A DNA stretch of 64,000 nt from Candidatus Bipolaricaulota bacterium (GTDB lineage: Bacteria > Bipolaricaulota > Bipolaricaulia > Bipolaricaulales > Bipolaricaulaceae): positions 1-64,000 of the forward strand of contig CAKZSO010000013.1 of the NCBI GenBank assembly GCA_937921255.1, read 5' to 3'. The notes under the pieces were generated by a model. That model saw nothing but the letters and a program-made list of their open reading frames with translations, ran no database searches and was not told where the DNA came from. Positions 27,140 through 35,061 of the stretch are shown here, in pieces. A program made the translations under genes and the position numbers. The first letter of the stretch is position 1, and each line of letters begins with the position of its first letter.

Positions 27140-27433
27140 CTAGAAGTGCCGCAGGTACTTCAGGGCCTCGAACAGCTCCTCGATTTTCTCCTCGCCGTGG
27201 CCCTCCTCGATCGCGTGTCGGACGCAGTGGCGGGTGTGGGACTCGGCGAGCGCCCGAGCGGAGCGGCCCAGAATCCCCTGCACGGCAGCGATCTGCTTGA
27301 GGATGTCCACGCAGTACGCGTCCTCTTCCACCATCCGCCGAATGCCTTCGATGTGTCCACCCGCCGTCCGCAGGCTGCGGATCATCTTGACCTTCAGCCC
27401 CGGCTCCTCCCGCAAGCTTCCCACGTGTTCCAT
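27140..27433 (-). CDS. csoR: CsoR/FrmR-family metal-sensing repressor
   Basis: A 97-residue all-helical repressor (DUF156). The Cu(I) ligand set C-H-C of CsoR is visible at Cys 41, His 66 and Cys 70 (spacing 24 and 3), next to IRRMVEEDAYCVDIL and SHTRHCV. This set favours a copper sensor, though persulfide and nickel sensors share much of it. The ATG at 27433 follows GGGGGA. The likely target is copA 14 kb away or an unseen gene; no copper gene is adjacent. The pfkA gene ends 52 nt upstream. Confidence 0.88.
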   Translation of the reverse strand: MEHVGSLREEPGLKVKMIRSLRTAGGHIEGIRRMVEEDAYCVDILKQIAAVQGILGRSARALAESHTRHCVRHAIEEGHGEEKIEELFEALKYLRHF

Positions 27434-27457
27434 CGGTCCCCCTTCACCGTCAGGTGG

Positions 27458-27463
27458 AGTATA
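27458..27463 (-). promoter_or_regulatory. Candidate csoR -10 element
   Basis: TATACT on the minus strand lies 24 nt before the csoR ATG, in the 52-nt gap after pfkA. No good -35 is seen, so it may be weak. Confidence 0.3.
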
Positions 27464-27485
27464 GGTCACGCCACGCCAACCCGCC

Positions 27486-28457
27486 TCACCGGGCGAGGAC
27501 CTGGGCCAGAGCAAGCAGCTGCGGGTCGAGGGCTTTCGCCCTTCCCGCTACCTCGGAAAGCGGAGTGAGGGCCACCTCGCCGCGCACCCAGCCGACGAGC
27601 ACGCCCTGTTCCCCGCGGGCCAGCGCGTCCACGGCCGCCGCGCCGAGCTGGGTGGCGAGCAGGCGGTCAAACGCCCCCGGCGCCCCGCCCCGCTGCACGT
27701 GGCCGAGGATCGTCACCCGCAGCTCGAACCCAAGCCGCTTCTCGTTTGCGTGGAAGTAGTCGGCGAGCCGGGATGCGTTGTAGGAAGCCCCCTCGGCGAC
27801 GACGACCAGGGCGTGGCTCTTCCCCCGCTCATAGGCGTCGTGCATCTCCTGGGCAAGGGCCTCGGGGTCGGTCTCGACCTCGGGGACGACCACCGCCTCG
27901 GCCCCACCGGCAATCCCCGCCATCAGGGCGAGGTACCCGCAGTCGCGCCCCATCACCTCGACCAGGAACGCCCGCCCGTGGGACGAGGCCGTGGTCTTCA
28001 GGCGGTCGATCGCCTCGAGGGCCACGTTGAGAGCGGTGTCCACCCCGATCGTGATCTCCGAACCGACGAGGTCGTTGTCAATCGTGGATGCCACCCCCAC
28101 CACGGGAAACCCCATCCGGAAAACCTCGTACGCCCCGGCTTGGGAGCCGTTGCCGCCGATCACGACCAGGGCCTCGACCCCGTGGGACCGCAGGGCGCGG
28201 AGGGCCCGCTGGCGACCAAGCTCGGTCCGGAACTCCGGGCAACGGGCACTCCCCAGGATCGTCCCCCCGAGCTGGAGGATGCCGCCCACGTCTCGCGCCC
28301 CAAGGGGAACCATCTCCCCGTAGGTCAAGCCGGCGTACCCGCGCCGGACGCCGAGGACCTCCCAGCCCTGCGCGATCCCCGTGCGGACCACGGCGCGGAT
28401 CGCCGCGTTCATCCCCGGAGCATCGCCTCCGCTGGTGAGGACAGCGATCCGCTTCAT
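27486..28457 (-). CDS. pfkA: 6-phosphofructokinase
   Basis: A 323-residue PfkA that phosphorylates fructose 6-phosphate in glycolysis. Motifs follow the E. coli numbering almost exactly: TSGGDAPGMNAAI (8-20), GGNGS (101-105), STIDND with catalytic Asp 127, and MGRDCGYLA. Position 104 is Gly, which favours ATP over pyrophosphate. Position 103, usually Asp, is Asn. The ATG overlaps the upstream flavoprotein stop (ATGA). Confidence 0.94.
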   Translation of the reverse strand: MKRIAVLTSGGDAPGMNAAIRAVVRTGIAQGWEVLGVRRGYAGLTYGEMVPLGARDVGGILQLGGTILGSARCPEFRTELGRQRALRALRSHGVEALVVIGGNGSQAGAYEVFRMGFPVVGVASTIDNDLVGSEITIGVDTALNVALEAIDRLKTTASSHGRAFLVEVMGRDCGYLALMAGIAGGAEAVVVPEVETDPEALAQEMHDAYERGKSHALVVVAEGASYNASRLADYFHANEKRLGFELRVTILGHVQRGGAPGAFDRLLATQLGAAAVDALARGEQGVLVGWVRGEVALTPLSEVAGRAKALDPQLLALAQVLAR

Positions 28458-29785
28458 CCCGATGCCTTCTCGCGGATCCGCCGGGCGGCAAGGACGCCGG
28501 TCACGGCGGCAAAGACGATCCCCCGGGAGTGGCCCGACGCGTCGCCGGCGACGTAGAACCCGGGGAGTCCCGTCTCCATCCCGGGTCCCACCGCGTAGCG
28601 CGTGTCGTAGAACTTGATCTCAGGGGCGCAGATGAGGGTTCCCTCCGAGGCGAGGCCGGGGATGAGGCGGTTCAGGACGTCCACCGCCTCGACGAGGTCC
28701 ACCACCACCCGGTGGGGGAGGGCCATCGACACGTCGCCGGGGGTGAACGAGGCGAGGGTCGGGTGGACCGCAGCCCGGCGGATCCGGTCCATCGTCGACC
28801 GGCGGCCCTGGGTGAGGTCCTTCAGGCGCTGGACGATCGGCTTCCCTCCCCCAATCGTTGTGGCCAGTTTCGCGATCGCCCGACCGTACTCGGTGGTGTC
28901 CTCCACCGGGTCGGTGAGCTCGATGTGGACGAGGAGGGCAAAGTTCGTGTTTCCGCTCTTGCGGTCGTTCTCGGCGTGGCCGTTCACGAGGACGAACTCG
29001 CCGTGGTCCTCCTGGACCACGAACCCGCGGGGGTTGGTGCAGAACGTGCGCACCATGTCGTCGTAGGTCGGGGTCCGGACGCGGAGTTTGGCGTCGTACA
29101 TCACCCGCTCGATCGGGTCGTACAGCTCGGCCGGGAACTCGACCCGCACCCCGACGTCGAGGGGACCGAACGACGGCCCGACCCCGAGCGATCGCGCCAC
29201 CTCCCGGAGCCAGTACGCCCCGACCCGACCCGGGGCCATAAGAACGGATCGCGCCTCGATCGTTTTCGGGCCGACCTTCACCGCAAATGTGCTGCCATCG
29301 TGGTGGACCGTCTCCGCCGCTGCCCCCAGCTCGAACGCGACACCCCGTTCCACAAGGTCGCGGTACATCGCGTCGATCACCTCGCGGATCCGGCCCGTCC
29401 CGATGTGGCGCTGGCGGCCGGCGATGAACTCGACCCCGGCCTGGGAGGCGGCCTTCCTGAGCTCGGCGAGGGCTTGGGGGTCCTCGCCCGAGTACTGCGC
29501 CGGCGCGCCGTAGCGGGTGAACACCTCGTCGACGTGGGCGATGAGCGCCTCAAGCTCCCCCACCGAGCACCCGATCGCCTCGGGGTCCCCCCCGATCCTC
29601 GAGGTCAGGTTGAGCTTGCCATCGGAGTACGCCCCCGCCCCGCCGACCCCGCAGGTGTTGCTCGTCCGCTCGAGCGGAGCGAGGCCCTTGTCCACGAGCA
29701 CCGTTGCTAGGCCCGACCCCGCGAGCTCGAGGGCGGCAAACAGCCCCGCCGGCCCCGCTCCCACCACTGCTACGTCATACCGCAC
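28454..29785 (-). CDS. FAD-dependent oxidoreductase
   Basis: A 443-residue flavoprotein. It opens with the Rossmann FAD motif VGAGPAGLFAALELA and ends with a second FAD contact (GFYVAGDASGHSRGI). CGVGGAGAYSDGKLNL is typical of a widespread family of uncharacterised dehydrogenases (COG2509-like). No NAD-binding domain is obvious. The GTG at 29785 is chosen because AAGGAG lies 6 nt before it. It is co-transcribed with pfkA through a 4-nt overlap; the function is unknown. Confidence 0.8.
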   Translation of the reverse strand: MRYDVAVVGAGPAGLFAALELAGSGLATVLVDKGLAPLERTSNTCGVGGAGAYSDGKLNLTSRIGGDPEAIGCSVGELEALIAHVDEVFTRYGAPAQYSGEDPQALAELRKAASQAGVEFIAGRQRHIGTGRIREVIDAMYRDLVERGVAFELGAAAETVHHDGSTFAVKVGPKTIEARSVLMAPGRVGAYWLREVARSLGVGPSFGPLDVGVRVEFPAELYDPIERVMYDAKLRVRTPTYDDMVRTFCTNPRGFVVQEDHGEFVLVNGHAENDRKSGNTNFALLVHIELTDPVEDTTEYGRAIAKLATTIGGGKPIVQRLKDLTQGRRSTMDRIRRAAVHPTLASFTPGDVSMALPHRVVVDLVEAVDVLNRLIPGLASEGTLICAPEIKFYDTRYAVGPGMETGLPGFYVAGDASGHSRGIVFAAVTGVLAARRIREKASG

Positions 29786-29865
29786 ACGTCGCTCCTTTCG
29801 GGCCCGCCGTTCGGTTATCCTACGTGAACCCACCGCATCGTAGCCCGTGGGAAGGAGGGTGCAAG

Positions 29866-30426
29866 GTGAGGATCGGCGCTGGCGAGTACCGAGGACACAG
29901 GCTGACCGGCCCCCGCGGGGTGGGGATCCGCCCGCTCCGGGACCGGGTGCGGCTGGCCCTGTTCGACACCGTGCGCGAGCTGGTGCCCGGGGCGCGGTTC
30001 CTCGACCTGTTTGCCGGGACGGGCGCCGTCGGCCTGGAGGCCCTGTCGCGCGGAGCCGCCCACGCTGTGTTCGTGGACGTCTCAGCGCGGTTGGTCCGGG
30101 AGAACATTGGCCGCCTCGGTTGCGCCTCCCAGGCCGAGGTTGTGGAAGGGGACGTCTTCACCGCGTTGCGCTCGCTCGTCCGGCGCGGGAAGACGTTCGA
30201 TCTCGTGTTCATCGGCGCCCCGTACGGGAGCGGCCTCGCCCCACGGACGGTCGAGGCCCTGGCCGAGCTCCGGCCGTTGGCCCCAGGAGCGGTGGTCGTG
30301 GCGGAGACGTTCCACAAGGAGAAGATCGTGGACCGGTACGGCCCCCTCGTCCTCGAGCTCCGACGGGCCTACGGGGAGACGGTGCTTTCCCTGTACCGGT
30401 TTGTGCCTGACGACTCAAGCGGCTAG
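29866..30426 (+). CDS. rsmD: RsmD-family 16S rRNA methyltransferase with altered motif
   Basis: A 186-residue SAM-dependent methyltransferase similar to RsmD, which makes m2G966 of 16S rRNA. The N-terminal AGEYRGHRL, IRPLRDRVRLALFD and motif I LDLFAGTGAVGLEAL (46-60) are typical. The catalytic motif, normally DPPY or NPPY, reads GAPY (117-120) in VFIGAPYGSG. That loss of Asp and Pro may alter or abolish activity. It starts at GTG after AAGGAGGG. surE follows after 22 nt. Confidence 0.82.
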   Translation: MRIGAGEYRGHRLTGPRGVGIRPLRDRVRLALFDTVRELVPGARFLDLFAGTGAVGLEALSRGAAHAVFVDVSARLVRENIGRLGCASQAEVVEGDVFTALRSLVRRGKTFDLVFIGAPYGSGLAPRTVEALAELRPLAPGAVVVAETFHKEKIVDRYGPLVLELRRAYGETVLSLYRFVPDDSSG

Positions 30427-30448
30427 ACTGACCGGAACAGGAGGAAGG

Positions 30449-31240
30449 ATGGAGCGACCGTTTATCCTAGTGACAAACGACGACGGGTACCTCTCGCCCG
30501 GGCTCCTCGCCCTGCGCCGGGCCCTCCCCGCGGTCGGGGAGCCGTGGGTCCTCGCGCCGGACCGGAACTGGTCTGCGGCCTCCCGGACCCGGGTGTTCCA
30601 CAAGCCCCTGCGGTTCTCGAGCGCCCGGCTGCCGGACGGGGAGGAGGTCCACGTGACGAACGGCGCCCCCTCCGACTGTGTGCGCCTTGCCCTCCTCGGC
30701 CTCGCCCCGCGCCAGCCGGACCTCGTGGTGGCGGGGATCAACATGGGCGCGAACATCGGCCACGACGTGACCTACTCCGGAACGGTCGCCGCGGCGATGG
30801 AGGGGGCCTCCGCGGGAGTCCCGGCGATCGCGGTGTCCCTCGACCTCGGCCCCGATGAGGGCCGGGAGGGAAATCCCGACTACGACACCGCGGCAGCCCT
30901 CACGGCGCGGGTGGCCCGGCGCGTGCTCGCCGAGCGGGACGCGCTCGCCCGCACGCTCATCAACGTCAACGTCCCCCGCGGTGTCCCGAAGGGGATCCGG
31001 GTCACGCGGCTCGGGGGGAAAATCTGGTCCGACGACCTCGTCCGGGGCGAGGACCCCCGCGGTCGCTCGTACTACTGGTTGTCCGGAGAGATGCTCACCT
31101 CCCCGCCCCCTGGGGAGGAGGACACGGACGTGTGGGCCGTGCTATCCGGGTACGTCTCGATCACCCCCCTCCACCTCGACCTCACCGCCTATGGGGTCCT
31201 CGACTCCCTCCGGCGGTGGGAGGGGGAAGTCCTCGCCTAG
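30449..31240 (+). CDS. surE: 5'/3'-nucleotidase SurE
   Basis: A 263-residue metal-dependent nucleoside monophosphate phosphatase. The N-terminal metal motif VTNDDG (8-13) and NMGANIGHDVTYSGTVAAAMEG are the SurE hallmarks. The ATG follows GGAGGAAGG. It is followed after 4 nt by the threonine-synthase-like gene. Confidence 0.95.
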   Translation: MERPFILVTNDDGYLSPGLLALRRALPAVGEPWVLAPDRNWSAASRTRVFHKPLRFSSARLPDGEEVHVTNGAPSDCVRLALLGLAPRQPDLVVAGINMGANIGHDVTYSGTVAAAMEGASAGVPAIAVSLDLGPDEGREGNPDYDTAAALTARVARRVLAERDALARTLINVNVPRGVPKGIRVTRLGGKIWSDDLVRGEDPRGRSYYWLSGEMLTSPPPGEEDTDVWAVLSGYVSITPLHLDLTAYGVLDSLRRWEGEVLA

Positions 31241-31244
31241 GCCC

Positions 31245-32378
31245 GTGCCCCCCCCGACGGGCGAGCTCGAGTGCCCCCTGTGCGGCCTACCCGCCCCTCT
31301 GGCCGCGGTTCCCTCTCCCTGCCCGCGGTGCGCGGCCCCGCCCGTGTACCGGCGCGACCGGCCACGTGTTCTACGGCCCTCCGATCTCACGGGCCGCGGG
31401 GTGTGGCGGTATGCCCCGTTCCTCCCCGAGGTCGAGCCCGTCTCGCTAGGCGAGGGCGGCACACCCCTCGTCCCCTCGGTGCAGATCGGCCCCGGCCTCG
31501 GGGTGGACCTCCGGTTCAAGGTCGAAGGGGCAAACCCAAGCGGATCGTTCAAGGACCGCGGGGCAGCGGTGATGGTCTCCGTCCTGAGGGCGTTCGGCGC
31601 GCGGTCCCTGGCCGACGACTCGTCCGGCAACGCCGGGGCCGCGCTCGCCACGTACGCGGCCCGAGCCGGGCTTCGGGCCCTCCTCTACGTCCCAGCCCAT
31701 GCCTCGGGTCCCAAGCTCGCCCAGATCTCAGCGCTCGGGGCAGAGGTGGTCCGCGTCCCCGGGCCACGCGAACGCGCGACAGAGGCGGTGGAGGAGGCGT
31801 GCCGAGCGACCCCCCATCTCGTCTACGCCTCGCACAATGCGTCCCCGTACTTCATCGCCGGGATCACAACCCTCGCCCTCGAGCTCCAGGAAGACCTGGG
31901 GCGCCCCCCTGACCACGTCGTGGTCCCCGCGGGCGGAGGTGGGCTGTTCCTTGGGCTCGCGTACGGGTTCCAGGGGCTACGCGACCGGGGCTGGATCGCG
32001 CGCGCTCCCCGCATTCACATCGCCCAGCCGGCCGCCTGCGCCCCCCTCGTCCGCGCCCAGGCCGAGGGGAAGGACGTTCCCACCGAGCCTACACCCGGGC
32101 CCACCGTCGCCGAGGGAGCCCGGATCCCGACCCCGGTGCGGGGCCGGGAGATCCTCGCCGTCCTGAAGAGGGTCGGTGGGGAAGGGGTGGCCGTGGAAGA
32201 AAGCGAGATTCTAAGCGCGCAACGCTTGCTCGCTTCCGCGGAGGGGCTGTACGTTGAGCCCACCTCCGCCCTTCCGGTGGCGGCCCTCCACGAGCTCGTC
32301 GCCCGGGGGGCAATCGCCGCAGGATCCGCGGTCACCGTGGTCCTTACCGGAACGGGGCTCAAGGCAACACCAACCTGA
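31245..32378 (+). CDS. thrC: Threonine-synthase-like PLP enzyme
   Basis: A 377-residue fold-type II PLP enzyme. An N-terminal zinc ribbon (Cys 10, 13, 26, 29) precedes the catalytic core. The PLP lysine is in NPSGSFKDRG (Lys 103), the phosphate-binding loop appears as PAGGGGLFLG and the end carries TGTGLKAT. This is the layout of threonine synthases that convert O-phosphohomoserine to threonine; related enzymes act on cysteate or other substrates. It begins at GTG directly after surE without its own ribosome binding site. Confidence 0.82.
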   Translation: MPPPTGELECPLCGLPAPLAAVPSPCPRCAAPPVYRRDRPRVLRPSDLTGRGVWRYAPFLPEVEPVSLGEGGTPLVPSVQIGPGLGVDLRFKVEGANPSGSFKDRGAAVMVSVLRAFGARSLADDSSGNAGAALATYAARAGLRALLYVPAHASGPKLAQISALGAEVVRVPGPRERATEAVEEACRATPHLVYASHNASPYFIAGITTLALELQEDLGRPPDHVVVPAGGGGLFLGLAYGFQGLRDRGWIARAPRIHIAQPAACAPLVRAQAEGKDVPTEPTPGPTVAEGARIPTPVRGREILAVLKRVGGEGVAVEESEILSAQRLLASAEGLYVEPTSALPVAALHELVARGAIAAGSAVTVVLTGTGLKATPT

Positions 32379-32417
32379 CTTGAGAAGAGGCCCCCCCGAA
32401 ATGCGAAAACTTCCGGT

Positions 32418-32969
32418 TCAGCTCCCGAACCGATCGTAGCGAACGATCCCCGCCAGGGGCGCCCGCTCCCCCGGCTTGGGGGCGTATGCCGGCCTCCCGA
32501 TGGGGAGGAGGGAGGCGATCCGCAGGCCCTTCGGAACCCCCAGGATCCGCCGCGCCTCCGCCTCAGACTTCCCCCCGAGCCCCGCCCAGTACGAGGCAAG
32601 CCCGAGGCTGTGGGCCATCAGGGCCATGTTCTGGGTCGCCACCGCGCCGGCCTCAACCCAGTGCTGGGGATCCTTTACCGGATCGAGGACCACCGCGATC
32701 AGCACCGGCGCATCGCCCGTCCCCTTGCCGGAAACCGCGTAGTGCCCGCGGTGGGCGAACGCGATCCGGTCGACCAGTTGCCCGAGCTCGCGCCGGGTGT
32801 TCTCGTCGCGGACGACCACGAATGTCCACGGCTGGGAGTTGGCGAACGACGGGGCCCACCTCCCTGCCTCGAGGATCGCCTCGATCTCGTCGTCGGTCAC
32901 GGGCTTGGCCTCGAACCGGAGCACGCTCCTCCGACCACGGATCGCGTTCAACACCTCATTGCTCGTCAT
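32418..32969 (-). CDS. Nitroreductase-family flavoprotein
   Basis: A 183-residue FMN oxidoreductase. The FMN-binding N-terminus RRSVLRFEAKPV and the motif APSFANSQPWTFVVV are clear, as is the C-terminal GLGGKSEAEARRILGVP. It lies after the peroxiredoxin-nitroreductase fusion gene, overlapping it by 4 nt (ATGA). The ATG at 32969 follows GGAGGG. Both genes probably reduce related electrophiles; the substrate is unknown. Confidence 0.88.
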   Translation of the reverse strand: MTSNEVLNAIRGRRSVLRFEAKPVTDDEIEAILEAGRWAPSFANSQPWTFVVVRDENTRRELGQLVDRIAFAHRGHYAVSGKGTGDAPVLIAVVLDPVKDPQHWVEAGAVATQNMALMAHSLGLASYWAGLGGKSEAEARRILGVPKGLRIASLLPIGRPAYAPKPGERAPLAGIVRYDRFGS

Positions 32970-33985
32970 GCACCCTCCGTACGTTCCAAGTCCCTGAAGG
33001 TATTCCATGCCATGACCGCGGACAAGGGCTTGCGGTCCCGCGGCCCGAGCTCGAGCTCGCGGTGCTTGTCGCTCAACGTGTTCGGATCACCCGGCCTCCC
33101 GACCACGATCAGCGTGATCAAGACGTACTCCGCGGGAATTCCGAGCGCTTCCTTCACCGCGAGGGGGTCGTAGCCGGCGATGGGGTGGGCGACGAGCCCC
33201 ATCTGGGTCGCCTGGACCATGAGCATCCCCGTGGCCATCCCGCAGCCGAACAGGAAGTAGTCCCGGTTGTCGGACAGTTTGCAGTCGAGGTCGCGGTGCG
33301 AGGCGAGGGCGACGATCGCTGGCGCGCGCTTGGCCCAGTAGTTCCCCCCGGGGAGGGCGGCCTTCACCTTCGCGAGGGCCTCGCCGTGGGCGATCACGAA
33401 CCGCCACGGCTGGTTGTTGAAGCAGGATGGGGCGAGGTGCGCGGCCTCAACGAGCCGCTCGAGAGCTGGCTTCGGAACCTCCTCCTCCGACAAGGCGCGG
33501 TACGCCCGCCGCGCCACAAGGAGTGGGTTCAGGGCCTCGTCCGCGGCGTGGAGGACCCGCAGGGTGGCGAGAACCTCTGCGGCGTGACCCCCAACCTTCA
33601 CCCGTCTCCAGCTCCACCGGACCACCCCTGCCCGGTCGAGGAGAACCGTCGAACGCTCGATCCGTCCCTGGGGGGTGAGGGCCCCGTACGCCCGGGCCAC
33701 CGTGCGATCCGAATCGGAAAGGAGGGTCAGGCCAAGCCCCCGCTTACGGGCGAAGCGCTCCAGGGCCGGGACGGGATCGGGTGAGATCCCGATCACCCGC
33801 GCCTCCAACGCGGCGAACTCGGCAGCGAGCGCCTGGAACTCCGCCGCCTCCTGAGTGCAGCCGGGGGTTCCGGCCCGGGGGTAGAAATACACGACCGCGT
33901 ACCGGCCGCGGAGGTCGCGGAGCGATACCTCGCCCCCTCCGGCCGACGGGAGCACAAACCCAGGCGCGTGCAGGAACAAGCTCAT
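32966..33985 (-). CDS. Peroxiredoxin-nitroreductase fusion protein
   Basis: A 339-residue protein joining two redox domains. Residues 1-150 are a Bcp-type peroxiredoxin with the peroxidatic Cys 43 in AGTPGCTQE; the Bcp resolving Cys (position 48) is Ala, so it is a 1-Cys type. Residues about 160-339 are a nitroreductase domain with APSCFNNQPWRFV. The FMN domain might reduce the peroxidatic sulfenic acid within one chain; this is inference. The ATG at 33985 has a G-rich stretch just upstream. It is co-transcribed with the separate nitroreductase gene. Confidence 0.85.
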   Translation of the reverse strand: MSLFLHAPGFVLPSAGGGEVSLRDLRGRYAVVYFYPRAGTPGCTQEAAEFQALAAEFAALEARVIGISPDPVPALERFARKRGLGLTLLSDSDRTVARAYGALTPQGRIERSTVLLDRAGVVRWSWRRVKVGGHAAEVLATLRVLHAADEALNPLLVARRAYRALSEEEVPKPALERLVEAAHLAPSCFNNQPWRFVIAHGEALAKVKAALPGGNYWAKRAPAIVALASHRDLDCKLSDNRDYFLFGCGMATGMLMVQATQMGLVAHPIAGYDPLAVKEALGIPAEYVLITLIVVGRPGDPNTLSDKHRELELGPRDRKPLSAVMAWNTFRDLERTEGA

Positions 33986-34053
33986 CGAACCCCCGCTCAC
34001 CCGCCGATGATAGCGCCCCCCGAGAGCCCGGCAACCCTCCGCTCCAGCGGGAC

Positions 34054-34956
34054 TCAGAACCTGAGCTCGACCCCCACCACCGCTTGGATGAGGCCCCCAA
34101 AGTTGAACTGGGTGCGGGAGTAGATCCGGACCCAGGAGAACGAAACCTCGACCCAAACCTCCTGGGCCACGAACCCCCCGAGGTCGAACGTCGTGACGAG
34201 CCGGACGGCGACCGGCGGCACCCGCACGCCGAGTTGTAGCTTGGCCCAGTCGAGGGCGAGCGTGCCGAGGACGCGGACCCGGGCCCCCAGTTCGGCCTCG
34301 GGGTTCGGGTAGAGGTAGGACGCGCCCAGCTCAAACCACTTCAGACCGAACGGGTCGAACAGGACCAGGCCGTCGCCCCGGAAGCAGCAGCTCGTGTACC
34401 CAAGGTGGAGGAGCGCCTCCTCGAACCACACGAAGGAGACCGCGGTCAGCCACGTCCCGGGGTCGTTGTCGAGGAGGAAGTACAGGTCCTGAACTCCAAA
34501 CCCGATGAGCGACCGGGCGAAGAACCCCGGCCGCCACGCCACGCCGAGGTCGAGGACGATCCCGATCGTGTAGTTCGGGGTCTGACAGGCCGGCGCGAGG
34601 TTCTCGACGAGGAACAGCCCCCCGAGCTCGAGGGGGCAGCACCCTCCCCGGACCTCGAACCAGTACCGGGAGAAGCACGGGTTGAACCGCATCCCCGTCC
34701 GAAGTCCGATCCCATCAAGGTTGACCCCCATCGCGAGGTGCTGGGCGAACACGCCCGCGAGGGAAAGCTCGGTTCGACTGACGACCTCCGCCCGGCCAAA
34801 CGACAGGGCGAGGGTGATCGCCGTTGTGACGTCCGGGGGAATGGGGGTGAAGGCCACCTCGACCCCCAACGATCCCGAAACGGCCGGGGGCTGAGACCAG
34901 GACGTGGCCCCCATCACCAAAAACACCGCAAGCACACCGAGGAGACGCGTTCTCAT
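34054..34956 (-). CDS. Predicted outer-membrane beta-barrel protein
   Basis: A 300-residue exported protein. The signal peptide is MRTRLLGVLAVFLVMGATSWSQ. The rest consists of alternating hydrophobic strands without helices, with two CC pairs (GGCCPLE, TSCCFRG). It ends in ELRF, and a C-terminal Phe is typical of outer-membrane barrels. No family was recognised. It supports a diderm envelope. The ATG at 34956 is preceded by GAGGTG. Confidence 0.6.
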   Translation of the reverse strand: MRTRLLGVLAVFLVMGATSWSQPPAVSGSLGVEVAFTPIPPDVTTAITLALSFGRAEVVSRTELSLAGVFAQHLAMGVNLDGIGLRTGMRFNPCFSRYWFEVRGGCCPLELGGLFLVENLAPACQTPNYTIGIVLDLGVAWRPGFFARSLIGFGVQDLYFLLDNDPGTWLTAVSFVWFEEALLHLGYTSCCFRGDGLVLFDPFGLKWFELGASYLYPNPEAELGARVRVLGTLALDWAKLQLGVRVPPVAVRLVTTFDLGGFVAQEVWVEVSFSWVRIYSRTQFNFGGLIQAVVGVELRF

Positions 34957-35010
34957 CTCACACCACCTCATGGGGGGAGGATACGGAGAGGTAACGGCCT
35001 CCCGCGGAAC

Positions 35011-35054
35011 AGGCGAGGGGTGGCCCCGCCTCGTTTGTCCGGCCCACCCCGGAC
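35011..35054 (-). terminator. Tandem hairpins between the CPGS-like and barrel genes
   Basis: Two GC-rich stems lie in the gap: AGGCGAGGGG with CCCCGCCT (35011-35031, one bulge) and GTCCGG with CCGGAC (35037-35054). They follow the CPGS-like stop on the minus strand. There is no T-run, so termination is only suggested. Confidence 0.3.
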
Positions 35055-35061
35055 CCCTGTC

